Assembly (NCBI GenBank): GCA_013368315.1
Contig: JAACJM010000237.1
Span: 61,835-125,834 of the forward strand
DNA from: Tetrapyrgos nigripes
Lineage: Eukaryota > Basidiomycota > Agaricomycetes > Agaricales > Campanellaceae
Direction of reading: 5' to 3'
DNA: 64,000 bases
This document shows positions 1-11,153 of the stretch, piece by piece. Both the position numbers and the translations under genes were made by a program. Under the pieces are notes generated by a model that worked only from the letters and a program-made list of their open reading frames with translations, made no database searches and was not told the DNA's origin. Numbering within the stretch: position 1 is the first letter of the stretch; every line of letters begins with the position of its first letter.

Positions 1-1567
1 CCAATATCGACATCCATTCTTGCCATTATGCCCCACCATCCCACTAAAATAGATCATGCCTGGAGAATCTGCGAGACCAAAGAGAATGAAGAGATTGGAC
101 AGATATTTGGAGTCCCGTCGAGCATCCCAAACAGGCAATCCACCCCGTTTATTGATAGCGGCAACATGATGCAGACTCGGAAACAGGAATGACTCGGCAT
201 GCTTGGGTTTGTTGGGTCCTGGTATGATGCAGCCCACGATAACACGAACTTTCTTGTAGCGGAGATCGTTCCTGAAATTGACAACAATCCAGGCAGCTAT
301 CCAGCAGTCCGAAGATTTGTTCCAGTAAAGTTGGACACCATCCATGGACAGCATGAGAATGGTGTCACCCTTCTTGATCGTCCCATCCTCTACAGCACGC
401 ATGATATCCGTCCCACAACAGATGTCATCAATATCCTTGACAAAACCGTTGCGTTTGACCTCTTCAATGCACTCCTTAGTCCGATTATAAAAGTATTCCA
501 TCTCCTCGGCACATTCGGGGTTCCGCTTCATTGCTTGGATTGACGGGCCAACAGGAACAGTATCAAAGGCTTGTTTACAAGTCCCATCTGCATTTTGCCG
601 TGGAGAAGAGCACTCGGGGCAGCTATCCAGGTCGGTGAAGGGACCCGTAAAGGCAAGGCATGTATTGGGGCACATGTCGTGTTTGATAGCCTCAACGCCA
701 CTCAGTTCCTTCATACGGCACTTCATCTGATCCCAAGAGAGCAACTCTTCGTCAGGGAAGGCTTCAGCTTCCTGAATTGCTTTGATGGTGGCAGCATATC
801 CCCACACAGTCTGGTCTTTGATGAGGTAAATCTTGATGCAGAGAATGAGAGCGCGGTCCTCAACAGGGTCAAACTGGAGTACGAAGTCTTCGGGGTCCAG
901 CAGCTTTTCCAATACACTCTGACCGAGGTCACCGTTGTCAAGCTCTGCATCCTCAAGACATTTGATGAATGCCTTGGCCATATCAATGACCTCAATGTTG
1001 GAAGACGAACATTCTTCTGGCAGTTCTGGTTCTGTTTCGTCAATGGGAGGAGTATATGGATGCTGTTCGCCTTCGTTGTCTTCATCATCATCACGGGAGT
1101 CGATGGGAGGGTCTTCGTGGTCATGTAGGTCAATGGGAGGGTCATCTTGAGCTTCAGACTGAGTGCCATCATGCATGTCAATGTCATCGAAGGAATCTTC
1201 TTGGTCTTCTGCATGATGCTCGGGATCCAGAGAATGATGCTGGTGAGCACCAGAACTCTCTTGGGAGGGTGGACGCGACGAGCGAGGAAAATGGTTATCA
1301 TTTCGGGGACTACTATTATTAGTATCTAAAATAAAAAATTAGATACTGCCATGCATGAGAGAACACATCATACACACCTCTCCTATCGATTCTCGTTCCT
1401 TTCCTCTTGCTACGGCGTGACGGCACACTACAGTCCAATCCATCTCCAGCACCATACTCCGACGTAGGAAGACGATACGGCTTGTGGTAAGACCACGCAC
1501 GTTTTCGAACTAGTGTTGCTATGCCATTGCAGTATTTTGAACAGTCACAGTAGTATTCTCTCGCCAT
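1..1567 (-). CDS. Tnp2-family (CACTA/EnSpm-like) transposase, N-terminal part, runs off left edge
   Basis: Two exons on the minus strand: 1567-1378 and 1325-1, joined across a 52-nt GT-AG intron (phase 1, frame kept). The second exon is open without a stop to the window edge, about 500 residues in all. Exon 1 starts MAREYYCDCSKYCNG, a Cys-rich start usual in basidiomycete Tnp2 proteins. An acidic His/Asp-rich linker follows, then Cys pairs (MCPNTCLAFTGPF, then CPECSSPR) and the core blocks LSMDGVQLYWNKSSDCW and PGPNKPKHAESFLFP, ending near the GMVGHNGKNGCRYW motif. These blocks are typical of PF02992-type transposases, which cut and paste CACTA elements. The C-terminal part is outside the window. 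No lesion is visible, so it may be intact. Long plus-strand frames over this region are antisense shadows. Confidence 0.88.
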
Positions 1568-1710
1568 AGAAAGGAGGAGGAGGAGGAAGTGTTGTGAAGG
1601 AAGGAGAAAATGGAACAGCGAAGAAATCAGCTAAGTTAGTCAAGTGGATAGAGGCACGATAAAACAAACTTGCCTGGGCAAATACGGTTGCGTATATGTA
1701 CATGGACATA

Positions 1711-1794
1711 TGACAGACTGTTTAATGTAGTCGAGAAACAGTCAAAACAGCCAAAGGTAGTCAAGTTAATCAAGCGACTTGAGTTAACGTAGTG
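1711..1794 (-). repeat. Candidate CACTA terminal region upstream of the Tnp2 gene
   Basis: Read on the minus strand, a CACTA pentamer begins at 1794, about 230 bp upstream of the transposase start. It is followed by subterminal motifs TTGACTAC and related GTCAAGT/ACTTGAC words. Position and motif fit the 5' end of the element. The other end is outside the window, so neither the inverted repeat nor a 3-bp target duplication can be tested. Confidence 0.35.
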
Positions 1795-1829
1795 GTAAGA
1801 AGATAACTACATGTGAAAACTAAGCTATC

Positions 1830-2560
1830 TATGACGCGACTCGCTCAGGCTCTGTCCGGCTCGTTTTTTCTCGATCATTTGCGGGTGCACATTCGCTCTG
1901 GTTTGCTCTGGGGAAAACGACTTTTCACTGGGCCTCAGACTCGGATACAACAAGTATAAAAGTATACTCAATTTCAGAACCTTGAAACGAGTGTATATAC
2001 ATATCAACCCGCCGTGAACCGATGGAGATGGAGATGGATGCCTATGCACTCACTGTCCGAATACTGTCTGAATACCAAGACAAAGTAAGTTGCCACCGAC
2101 ACCGATGGGATCAATACCTATTGGATTCGCATTTGGACTTGGAGGCGCACCGGTACCGACTACCGACCGACTACTGACCGACCACTCATGACGAACGAAG
2201 CATAAGTACTAAGATAGATAGATATGTAGAAATACACGCCATGGTCCTCTACGCACATACCGGGTACGGGTGTAATAGACGTTGTATATAACCTGCCAGT
2301 GGCCATAGGCCACATCATACACACATCTACTCTAAATCTATATATGACATATGTATGTAGACGTTTAGGAGTTTAGGTTGGTTCAGAACTTGAGCCGTCT
2401 TAATGAAGCTAGCTAATAGTAGTGCTGCTATCATTGACAATTGTCCTATGGTTCTATGGGCGAGTCTATGTATGTACGAAACAGAAACCTGGACCTACTT
2501 AGTAAGGCCCAAGTTCTAACATCCAGTGTCAGTTTACCGTTCATCGAGTTCATTGGCACC
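1830..2560. repeat. Intergenic repeat related to 29,930-30,560 and 55,300-55,700
   Basis: No gene recognised. Blocks such as gtataaaagtatactca (about 1955), caccggtac..gactaccgac (about 2148) and cctgccagtggcca (about 2291) recur in the same order at 29,960-30,260; the last block also occurs near 55,350. This copy keeps CpG sites that the 29.9 kb copy has lost. It is probably intergenic sequence of an older unit of the cassette array seen further right. Confidence 0.6.
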
Positions 2561-2979
2561 ATCATATCAGATCATATCATTTTGAGGATAGATATCGATA
2601 GATGCTATAGCCTATAGTAGCTTACAGTGACCATAACCTACTTATATCCTACGAGACTCGAGATGGAGACTCGAAAAGGTGACACGACTTTGACCGTGAA
2701 AGACGAGCTCTCAGAGCGGCCAAGTATTAATATTAGCACCGGAACGGGAAACCTCTCAAGGTTGGTGTGCTCGCCTGCTGCATTGCGCAATCCTGTCCGT
2801 CTTGGTAACATCTCAAACTGAGAAAGCATCCTTTGATTTTCATAGAATAGAATATAAAATTACACATGCGTCACTGGGATCATGATCACGCTCTTAAGTG
2901 CGGAGTGCACTTTACTACCAAGTATCTTCCTACTTGGTAATATTATCTCCCCGAGCCTCCTTCCTTCCGAATCCGAATC

Positions 2980-3018
2980 CTAATCCAAGTCCGATACATA
3001 ATACCCGGCTTCCAGAAC
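2980..3018 (-). pseudogene. 3' end of a host reading frame, separated by the hAT insertion
   Basis: Read on the minus strand from the target duplication (gttctgga), the frame left at 14,851 continues as VLEAGYYVSDLD and stops with TAG at 2982-2980. The frame is kept exactly across the duplicated 8 bp, which suggests that this and the 14,851-15,193 fragment were once contiguous. Confidence 0.45.
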
Positions 3019-3374
3019 TAGGGAACAGCACGGGGATCCCGCAGGGAAAAAATTCTGACCCGTCCCCGTCCCCGTCGATTCCCGTCCCCGCCTTCACGGG
3101 TCAAGGGTAACGACGGGGCATACGGGTCCAGAGCAAAACCCGCGGGTTCACGGGTATATATGTACATATACATAGAATAGTACATCTACTTATCACTTAG
3201 TACGCCTAATTAAATCTTGTCGTATCCTTCAGGCATTTCAACATCCTCTGCGTCCTTGCTTTTTGAAATGAAATAGCTGAGTCAATAGGATTTTTGCCAT
3301 TGGCTCTGGCTCTTGCAATAGACTTGCATTTCTTGTTTTTCGTCTGAAGGTTTTCGGGAATGGGTGAGTCGGGT

Positions 3375-3530
3375 TATGCTGGTCCGAGTGCACTTTTATT
3401 CGACCCGTATTGACAAAAAAGTGCACCCGTATTCATTCAGACTTGGCACCCGTATTCATTGATTGGCACCCGTATTCACTCATATGATCGACACCCGTAT
3501 TGATTCAAAGTTGACACCCGTATTGAAACA
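3375..3530 (+). repeat. Left terminal repeat and subterminal array of the 9.5-kb element
   Basis: After TATGCTG and GTGCACTTTTATTCG there are about six spaced copies of acccgtatt, several preceded by a short word such as ggc or gaca. The right end (12,764-12,918) carries the same words in inverted orientation. Such arrays are usual transposase-binding sites in large DNA transposons; the binding role is inferred. Confidence 0.8.
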
Positions 3531-3699
3531 AGTGTACAGTCCATATGTAATCAATCGAATCTGGTTAGATAGCCCTAATTGAGCAGTTCTCACGGCGCAG
3601 GTCTTGTGACTTATCACCTGATTCACCTGATTCAAACGCGTCGCGCATTGTTTATTCTTCAACCACTTCCACGCACGCTTCACTACCTTTCTCGCCACT

Positions 3700-5915
3700 A
3701 TGCCTGAGGGTCCGGAGGCCCTTGTATTCGGTGAAACGTTCAAGAAAAGTGTTAAGGAGCATGCCAGACGCTCAAAAAAGCCATTGGAAGGTCGGCAAAT
3801 CAGTAATATTGTTCTTACTTCATTCTCAACGCTTAGTTAGGTTTTCTACGCATCCACCCCTCTATGTTTGCTCTTGGTACTGCTCAGCGAGATTATTGCA
3901 CGATTACCGTTGACCAGAGCCGATTCGACACATCACTAGAGCCACTTGAACCGCTGGTTTGCAATGTCTATGACTCGATGCGCATCAAGGAGGCTCGCTA
4001 TCGGTGCTGCGAGCAACTTCTATGCCCCAAAGTACCAGGTCCTGTTCTTATTTGTACTTGTGGAAAGTACACTGCTGTAGCAGCAGGTTACGTGCGTCTC
4101 TTTATTATTTCTTTTGGAGTATTGTCTTATGCGGCATATCTTTCTTCGTTCGATAGCACTGTGTCACGATCTCTTGGGGCTTGGAGGCACATCCTATACA
4201 GATGTCCCGAGAGGTTTATGAAGAGATCATTGCTTCTAGTTTCGCCGGAAACAACAGTGACAAGATCAAGGCAGAGAAATTGCGAGTGTTTGCAGTCCCA
4301 AGTCGGTTTGTTGAGCCAAACTCACAGCCACTTCCAAACGGACGTGACCATCGTAACATATCTATCTTTATGGCTATTGTCACCGCCAATTGGGTATGGG
4401 CAGTTTGCGACTTCTCTCGCCTTGTCAAGCTACACGTTACCTCGTTGAGCCGTCCTTGGCAAACCAGTGACTTTGAACCTGGTTCAGAGGTGCGTAACAA
4501 TGTTTTTACTCCGAATGATACACCATTTAATTCTCGCATTTCTGTGATATAGATGTGGCCTGTCATTTGGTCTCCATTCAAATGTGGGCCTGATTGGTTT
4601 CAGGAACCTTCTCTGGTCAGAGAACAGCTAAACTTATGGCGTGATGGGATAGTTAATGGGGCTAGGTCTCCATCCATTGCCTCTGCAATGGATGATTCTA
4701 TGACCTTCAGTCCTTTTGGCCGTCATCTCATTTCTGACAGCCTTCATTCACTTTGTCTCTTTCCCGGTACTCCTGCACGACTGATCTGCCAGTCAGATGA
4801 GATCTATAGATCCTTTGTTGACTCCCTTTTTCGGTATCTTCACAATCACTTCTCAAAGGATTTTTTAGATCTTATTGCCGTCCGCATGAACTCTAATAAT
4901 CCTTTTGCCTTCAATGAGAGGGCAGATCGAAACTACACCAGTAAGTGTATGCTGGTGTTCAGAAAAGCGTTTGTCTCTGTTCCTGTCAAGATGTTCAACT
5001 TCTTTGCATCGATGGGACTACTAGATCCATTACACATTATTGGTATGTTTCTGTTTCACACATATTTATGTACATATACCAATATAATCTGACTTTCTAT
5101 GCCGTAGGCCAACCCTATACTCTTCATAATTCGCAGCACATTCTCATCACTGATCCGGCTCGCAAGTCGGTCATCCTACCTGTCTGGCAGCGTGGAGATT
5201 TCTTCACAGTAGTCCGTGCCCAGGTAGAGGCTGAGTGGCAGGGGAAAAAATCCGTCAACACGCTGGTAAGTGATTATACTAGTGAATCCTAGTCAAAACT
5301 GATTACAGCTGGCATTTGGCAGGTAGCAGCAGAGGATCACCGCTTAGCTGGTTATTCTACTACTATTGGCCCAGACAATTTCCATAACTTGAAGTGCAAC
5401 AAGTTAAATCCAAATGATTCTAACACATTGAAACGTGGTCCTGGTCGGCCACCAAAGGTAACTGTGCTTCATCTTGCCTGGCCTGTACGATTAGATCTGA
5501 CTACAATCAAAAGGTTGCGACAGGTAGACGTGGTGGTGTCAGTAAGACCCCCACAGTAGAGGTACTTCAACGGAGATTTGAAGAAATCTCCAAAGAAAAT
5601 GGTACTATTATATCCACCCAGAACCAAGCGATCGAGAAAGTCGAAAAGTTATTTCCCTCCACTCCTCCCTCAATCTGTGTCCTATCTCCATTCACTGCCA
5701 TTCCCCAACCCTTTATCATCACTATTTATACTGGTACACTTTCAAGAAAGCATACATATGACAAAGTTGATCAGTGGGTAAATTGGCTTTAAATTGCTTT
5801 CAACCTGACTGACATTCATGCAGGTCAGATTACCATGACACGTCTTCACCCATCACAACAGAGAGAGCATCTCGAAGAACCAGACATTCCCTGTGATAAT
5901 ACTGGTTATCTGTAA
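3700..5915 (+). CDS. AT-hook cargo protein of the 9.5-kb transposon, function unknown
   Basis: A multi-exon plus-strand gene; individual splice sites are approximate. The likely start is ATG 3700 (MPEGPEALVFGETFKKSV) and the stop is TAA 5913-5915 after CDNTGYL. Well-supported coding blocks are FALGTAQRDYCTITVDQ (3864 on), MSREVYEEIIASSFAG (about 4202), MWPVIWSPFKCGPDWF (4553-5040) and QPYTLHNSQHILITD (5108 on). Further coding blocks lie between 5340 and 5740. Introns such as 5042-5107 (gtatgt..cgtag) join the blocks in frame. The centre has clustered Cys residues (RYRCCEQLLC and ICTCGK, about 3999-4063). Near 5440 the frame reads RGPGRPPKG, an AT-hook core, so minor-groove DNA binding is likely. 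I do not recognise the rest. It lies wholly between the element's terminal repeats and should move with it. Confidence 0.6.
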
Positions 5916-5993
5916 TATATGTATGAAATAGCCCAAGATATCTATGAAAATCATTCAGTATCTCTGAGAAAAGAAAGATAAATTTACCATGCA

Positions 5994-6730
5994 GGCAATA
6001 TCAGCATTCTGGAAACAGTATTCTCATTGTTTAACATGTGTAGGAATATATCCAAAATGTGTACAGTATCTCTAAGAAAGATGTAAAATTGCTGAGCAGG
6101 CAATATCAGCATTCTGGAAACATAATTCTCATTGTTCAAGATGTGTAGAAAGGTATACAAATGTTAACAGTATCTCTGAGAACAATATAAAATTACTATG
6201 CAGACAATATCAGCATTCTGGAAACAGCATTCCCATTGTTCAAGATGTGTAGAAAGATATTCAAAATGTGGACAGTATCTCTGAGAAAGATATAAAATCA
6301 CTATGCAGGCAATAACAGCATTCTGGAAACAGTATTCTCATTGTTAAACATGTGTAGAAAGGTATTCAAAATGTGTACAGGATCTCTAGGAAAGATGTAA
6401 AATTGCTGAGTAGACAATATCAGCATTCTGGAGACAGCATTCCCATTGTTCAAGTAGTGTAGAAAGGTTCCCAAAATGTTCACAGTATCTCTAAGAATAA
6501 TGTAAAATTACTATGCAGTCCAGCATTCTGAAAACAGCATTCCTATTGTTTAAGAGGTGAAGAAAGGGATCCAAAATATGTACAGTATCTCTGAGAATGA
6601 TGTGAAGATGTAAAATTTCTATGCAAGCAATATCAGCATTCTGGAAACAGCATTCTCATTGTTCAAGCTGTGTACAAAGATATCCAAAATGCGTACAGCA
6701 TCTCTAAGAAAGAAGTAAAATTACTTAAGA
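5994..6730 (+). repeat. Tandem repeat, seven copies of about 105 bp
   Basis: The word caatatcagcattctgg recurs near 5996, 6101, 6205, 6310, 6415, about 6519 (shortened) and 6628, a period of 104-105 bp. Each copy also holds cattgtt(ca/ta)a..tgtgtag and acagtatctctgag. The copies differ at several per cent of sites. The array separates the two convergent genes at 3700-5915 and 6924-8377 inside the large transposon. No open frame of note. Confidence 0.85.
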
Positions 6731-6923
6731 AGTCATTCATCTTTGCCATCTTTGCTGATATCAAACCAGTGTTCCAGTCAACAAATGATCAATTCCATTG
6801 ATCTGGTATCTAAACTGGACTGTAGAAAAGGTACGTAGTAGTAGATATGTACATGCCTGCGCCAGAGTATATACACAAGAGGCCGTGCAATAGTGTATTG
6901 AGACATAAGATCAAGAAACTGTG

Positions 6924-8377
6924 CTATTTGCCAAACACGAAGGTCTTCATACCACCATTGAATGCATTTGACTGAGATGAAGAGAACTTCTGTGTAAGCC
7001 CTGTGATAAGAGCAGATGGATGGCTGCGGTGAGGAGGAGAAGGAACATTATCTTCGTCATTGCTGGTGATGACTGCAGTAGAACTTTCACCTGCACGAGA
7101 CATGGCTGTAAATTCTGATCAGAAGCAATATATGAAAATATGAATTATCCAACATACATCTCGTTTTCCTTGAGTTCTCCAACCGACTCCGACGAAGAAC
7201 CTCTTTAAGATCACGATCATACTCTGCATCTTCTTCATCACTAACACCTGCTACCTCTGAAACCTGTCCCTCCTGCGATCTATCCTCTCCACCCTCATCT
7301 TCAGATCCTTGGTTTGAAGAGTTCGAAGAGTATGAGGAAAAGAGGGGCTGGGAAGGTGGAAAAGGGGAAGGGTCTTCACCTTTGCTCCAGGCAGTAAGAT
7401 AAGTTTGTGGAATAGTCTTGTACGATGCTAAGGATTATATTTGTGAATATAAGCATAAAAACTTTATAATCACACACAAAAAAGAGTAAATACTTACCAA
7501 AGACCAAGACATTGTTCATCCATGAGCCCTTTGACTTCGACTTGCAAATCCGTCTGATATATTCACCAGTAGGAAATATGCCTTCCACTCCAGGGGCAAG
7601 GGTGAGGCGTCTTCCTTCACGAGTGCAGAGGTGGATGGGGAGAACAAATCTGGGGCCAGTATCCTCCAGGAAATTACTGTTGAAAGGGTTGAATACAGTG
7701 TTATTGAGACGGCACCATCGGAAAGGCCTGGGAAGATGCTCGAGAAGCAAATTCATCACATCATCAGGGGTTGCATCCTTGTTGATCACATATCCCTCGC
7801 ATCTATAAGCAGCAAGGCCACATGCTCTGAGATGTTCAAGGGTGGTGTCCATGAACTGGATTTTTCCTCTGATATCGCAACCTTCCAGCATAAAAAATGG
7901 GGGAGTCTAGAATTATCCAACAATCAGAAGAGTCTGAACGAGAAAGAGGTTTTTCATTAAATACAGAAGATTAAACGCACCTCTTGTTCTTGGATTCCTT
8001 CAGGAAGGACAGCGAGCCATGGTGCTTTGTAGGCTTCAGCAATGTCCTATCCATAGACATAGTCAACAAAATGAAATATAGCGGAAGGGTCATTGGTTAC
8101 GCACTGCAGATGAACTACCCTCAGATACCTCCTCTTCTCTCTTCGGTTTCTTCTGGGCTACCCTCCTCATACCTGCGTTGGCCTCCTTATCAGCTGCCTG
8201 GAGGTAAGAAGTGGATAGTTTCGATGAGGAAGAAGAATTGGGCTTGGACTGTTTTGCACGGATACGTTTCAGTGCCCGGCCCAAGGACTTTTTGCCTGAG
8301 CTGGAGCTGGAGTCATCTTCTGAGTCTGAGGGAGAACGAGCGCGCTTCTTCCCTTTGCCTTTGTTACGAGAGCCCAT
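6924..8377 (-). CDS. Basic/Ser-rich cargo protein with UIM-like tail, 391 aa
   Basis: Five exons (8377-8129, 8046-7981, 7906-7498, 7427-7158, 7105-6924) splice in frame to 391 residues ending at TAG 6926-6924. All introns are GT-AG. The N-terminus is a basic and Ser-rich tract with likely nuclear-localisation signals (KGKGKKRARSPSDSEDD). The middle (residues about 106-240) is a compact globular region beginning TPPFFMLEGCDIRGK. The acidic C-terminal part holds DAEYDRDLKEVLRRSRLE, which resembles a ubiquitin-interacting motif with Val in place of the usual Ala. I do not recognise the central domain. It lies between the repeat array and the transposase, on the same strand as the transposase. 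A nuclear accessory protein of the element is an inference. Confidence 0.72.
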
Positions 8378-8845
8378 GGAGACAGATAGATGGAAAGCAC
8401 AAGGAGTATAACAGGAATGAACGACAGAGATGACAGCAATTCACTGTAAGAGACCAAGGAACCAAGGAACGACAGATGTTGACTAAGGAAACAATGAACG
8501 ACAAAAGTTGGGTTGTGGGCTAGCTCTGGAGACATTGCCTCACGACGTTATTATGCAGTTGCAAACTACCATTGCTTGTGTGTAATTTTGGAATGAAGTA
8601 AGGAAGTGTCATATGGAACATTCTATCTGATGTGCTAGTGGCAAAGCAATGCCACCAAATGAAAGCTCACTAAAGGAACCACCACCAAATGAAATGCCCC
8701 AAAGGAAGGTTTCATTTGGAACATTCCAAGAAGGTACTGATACTGCGAGCTCAGGAATATTCACTCCTTTGAGGTGATCTCTTTGAAAACTTCTGCTTCA
8801 ATGCCTCATCGGTTCATCTCTACAGTTACAAACAGGGGTAGTAAG

Positions 8846-10978
8846 CTAGTCAGCTGCCAAAACATCATTCATGGCCACCAGGGACTGAACCCACAGTCGC
8901 GCACGAGGAAGCCAGTCATCTACAGGTAATGCAATTCGTTGCTCCCTCGAACCCCTACGTCCTGATCGCAGAATCTCCACCGATGGATAACCATGTTCAT
9001 CCCATTCATCATCTCGTATGTTATATCCATATGGTAAGATGTTCTCACCCACAACAGCCTCTAACAGAGCAGTGAAGTCATGACGCTGTTTGTTAGAAAA
9101 AGGATCTGGATACTTTGGCACCGAGATCGCAGCATGCTTGAATTGCGATTGGATGCTTTCTGCTACATGTTCTGATGGAAAATTTGAGTGTGTCATTCAA
9201 AGAGAGCACAGAATTTCGAACCTTCTAAGTGTCTGAATGAATACTCATCATCTCCATCTGCCTCATCCTCGTCACTACTCTCATAGTTATACTCCAAATC
9301 CTCCTCATCTGAGTCTGAGTCTGAGTCTGAGTCCGAGTTGTCTGAGTCTGCGTCCGAGTCTGAGTCTGTGTCCGAGTCTGAGTCTGTGTCCAAGTCTGAC
9401 TCATCATCTGCACCATAGAACCTCTCAATCACAGTTGGATCAACTCCCTCACAGTCATCATATACACCATCTTGATACATGCCAAGAAATCGCATGTCCT
9501 ATACAAATGTTCAAAATATGGAAAAGATAAGAGGACATGTGCTCTACGCACATTAGGGCTTTTGTTATGACCTTCTCCTGAAATAGGATGTGCATTCCAT
9601 AGCTGAGAGAACTGTTCGCAGTCTTGGTTAATTTCGTCCAAGAATAGATAATGAAGGAGCCAAAGATGAGCCGGCTTCTGGATGTCGAGTCTGTGCTTCT
9701 CCTCCAAGCGCAAAAAGAACGCACGCCATGGTCTTGCGAATTGCACCCCCACTTCAACCCAGAGTCGCTCTATTCGGCTGTTTCTAGTAGATCTGAAGGA
9801 CTTGAAATTTCCGGAAATTTGAATAAGGTCACAACTTACTTTCCCCACATGTACGAGGCACGATTAAGGCCATGCCTAAGGATCATGTAGACAGAGACTT
9901 TCTTGTTCTCTCCACCCCTGTCCCCACGCACTCTGGAAGGTAAATCATATCTCTCAACTGCCTTGATAAATACATCCAGAACAGTTGAGGCACTGTTACT
10001 TGTGCTAGCGCGAAGTCCGACAATCTAAGAAACCTATTAGTGTAAGAGTATGTGGGGAATCACGATCCTTTGAGAGTTATCGCACCGTTCGACAAAATCC
10101 ATCAATGATGCCATGAATAACAATCCCCCATTTGATCAACTTGTGATGTCCATCCATGTGCCACAAAGCATTTGGTCGTGAGACCTTGTACCGGCGTCGA
10201 CGAGTAGCAGTATAATGCCGAAGTACTTGTCCAAGAGGGTCAACTCGGTCAATGGATTCTTGGACACGTAGCCTTTGGATCCGCAAACTGTGATTACTTC
10301 GAAGGTGGCTTCTGAGATACCGAACTCCAGCTTGCGGATGATGAACACGGAAGTCCCGGACTATGGTGTCAAGGTCGGAATCACTGATGTTACTGAACTT
10401 GTGGGAGTTGATATTGTATTGCTTCAGATATCTCGACAAGGTGTTGCGGTGAATGCCAAGAACATCAGCCATCTCTGATTGGCTGATGCCTCGATGAGAT
10501 GCAAATGCATCCTTGAGGACTTCATAGATAGGTACCTTCCGTGGGCGGCCTCGTTTTCCTGATCTTTCGATATTAACTGCATGTAACTGAGATACATTTG
10601 AGTCTCTAACTCATATCAGTCAGATCAGTTAATGATTTTAGATTGAAAGGGCAGTTACCTTCCTCCTGTACGCTCTGCAAACGCGCAAAAATCATCAAAC
10701 AAGTCTGCATACATAGTTGCTGTCTGCTCCAGCCATTGAGAAAGTGTGGGATAATTGTCGATGCCATCATCAAATGCAAGCAGCAGTGGGAAAGCATCCT
10801 GTACTAAGGCTTCCATATGGAACGTCATTCGATGTGTTTCCGAATCGGATTGGAGTGCTTGGATCGCAGCAGAGTAGATGTCAGATAGAGCAGTATACGC
10901 ATGTTTGACATTAGGAGGCCATGATAGAAGTCCATGTGTAGTGGAAGCCGGCAAACTGGGAATTGTATCTGCAGGCAT
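8846..10978 (-). CDS. DDE integrase-type transposase of the 9.5-kb element, 622 aa
   Basis: Six exons (10,978-10,659; 10,605-10,086; 10,024-9840; 9792-9552; 9498-9222; 9171-8846) join in frame through introns of 47-61 nt to give 622 residues. From the N-terminus: an AT-hook-like KRGRPRK, a helix-turn-helix (SQSEMADVLGIHRNTLSRYL, about 147-165), then an rve/IS3-like catalytic core. The core Asp residues are in HMDGHH (about 258) and RGDRGGEN (about 315), and the Glu is in RIERLW (about 350), a spacing of 35. WVEVGVQFARPWRAFF and HPISGEGHNKSP follow, typical of a basidiomycete integrase-core family. An acidic Asp-Ser repeat occupies about 460-495, then a final domain. In exon 5 the unspliced frame meets a stop, but the 50-nt intron 9172-9221 removes it. 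No lesion is seen. Confidence 0.88.
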
Positions 10979-11153
10979 ATCGAAGTGAAGTGAAATGAGG
11001 TGAAATGAGGTGAAGGAATGGCCTGTACAGTCATGGGGTTATATACAACACGCTCTATAGATTAGAAATCAGATTGCCTTAAAGGACACTCGTAAGTAAC
11101 TGGCCTGATTAACCCCATTCTCTCTTTTCTTCTCTTTCTTCCCTCTCTCTTCG

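Noticed and set aside
571..1322. Several plus-strand open frames, one of 185 codons
   Set aside because: Antisense of the spliced Tnp2 transposase, which has conserved motifs in the minus-strand frame.
9172..9221. Apparent stop and frame change near the transposase C-terminus
   Set aside because: A 50-nt GT-AG intron here restores the frame exactly and the conserved C-terminal domain follows.
9237..9530. Plus-strand Ser/Leu/Pro-rich open frame
   Set aside because: Antisense of the Asp-Ser acidic tail of the transposase.
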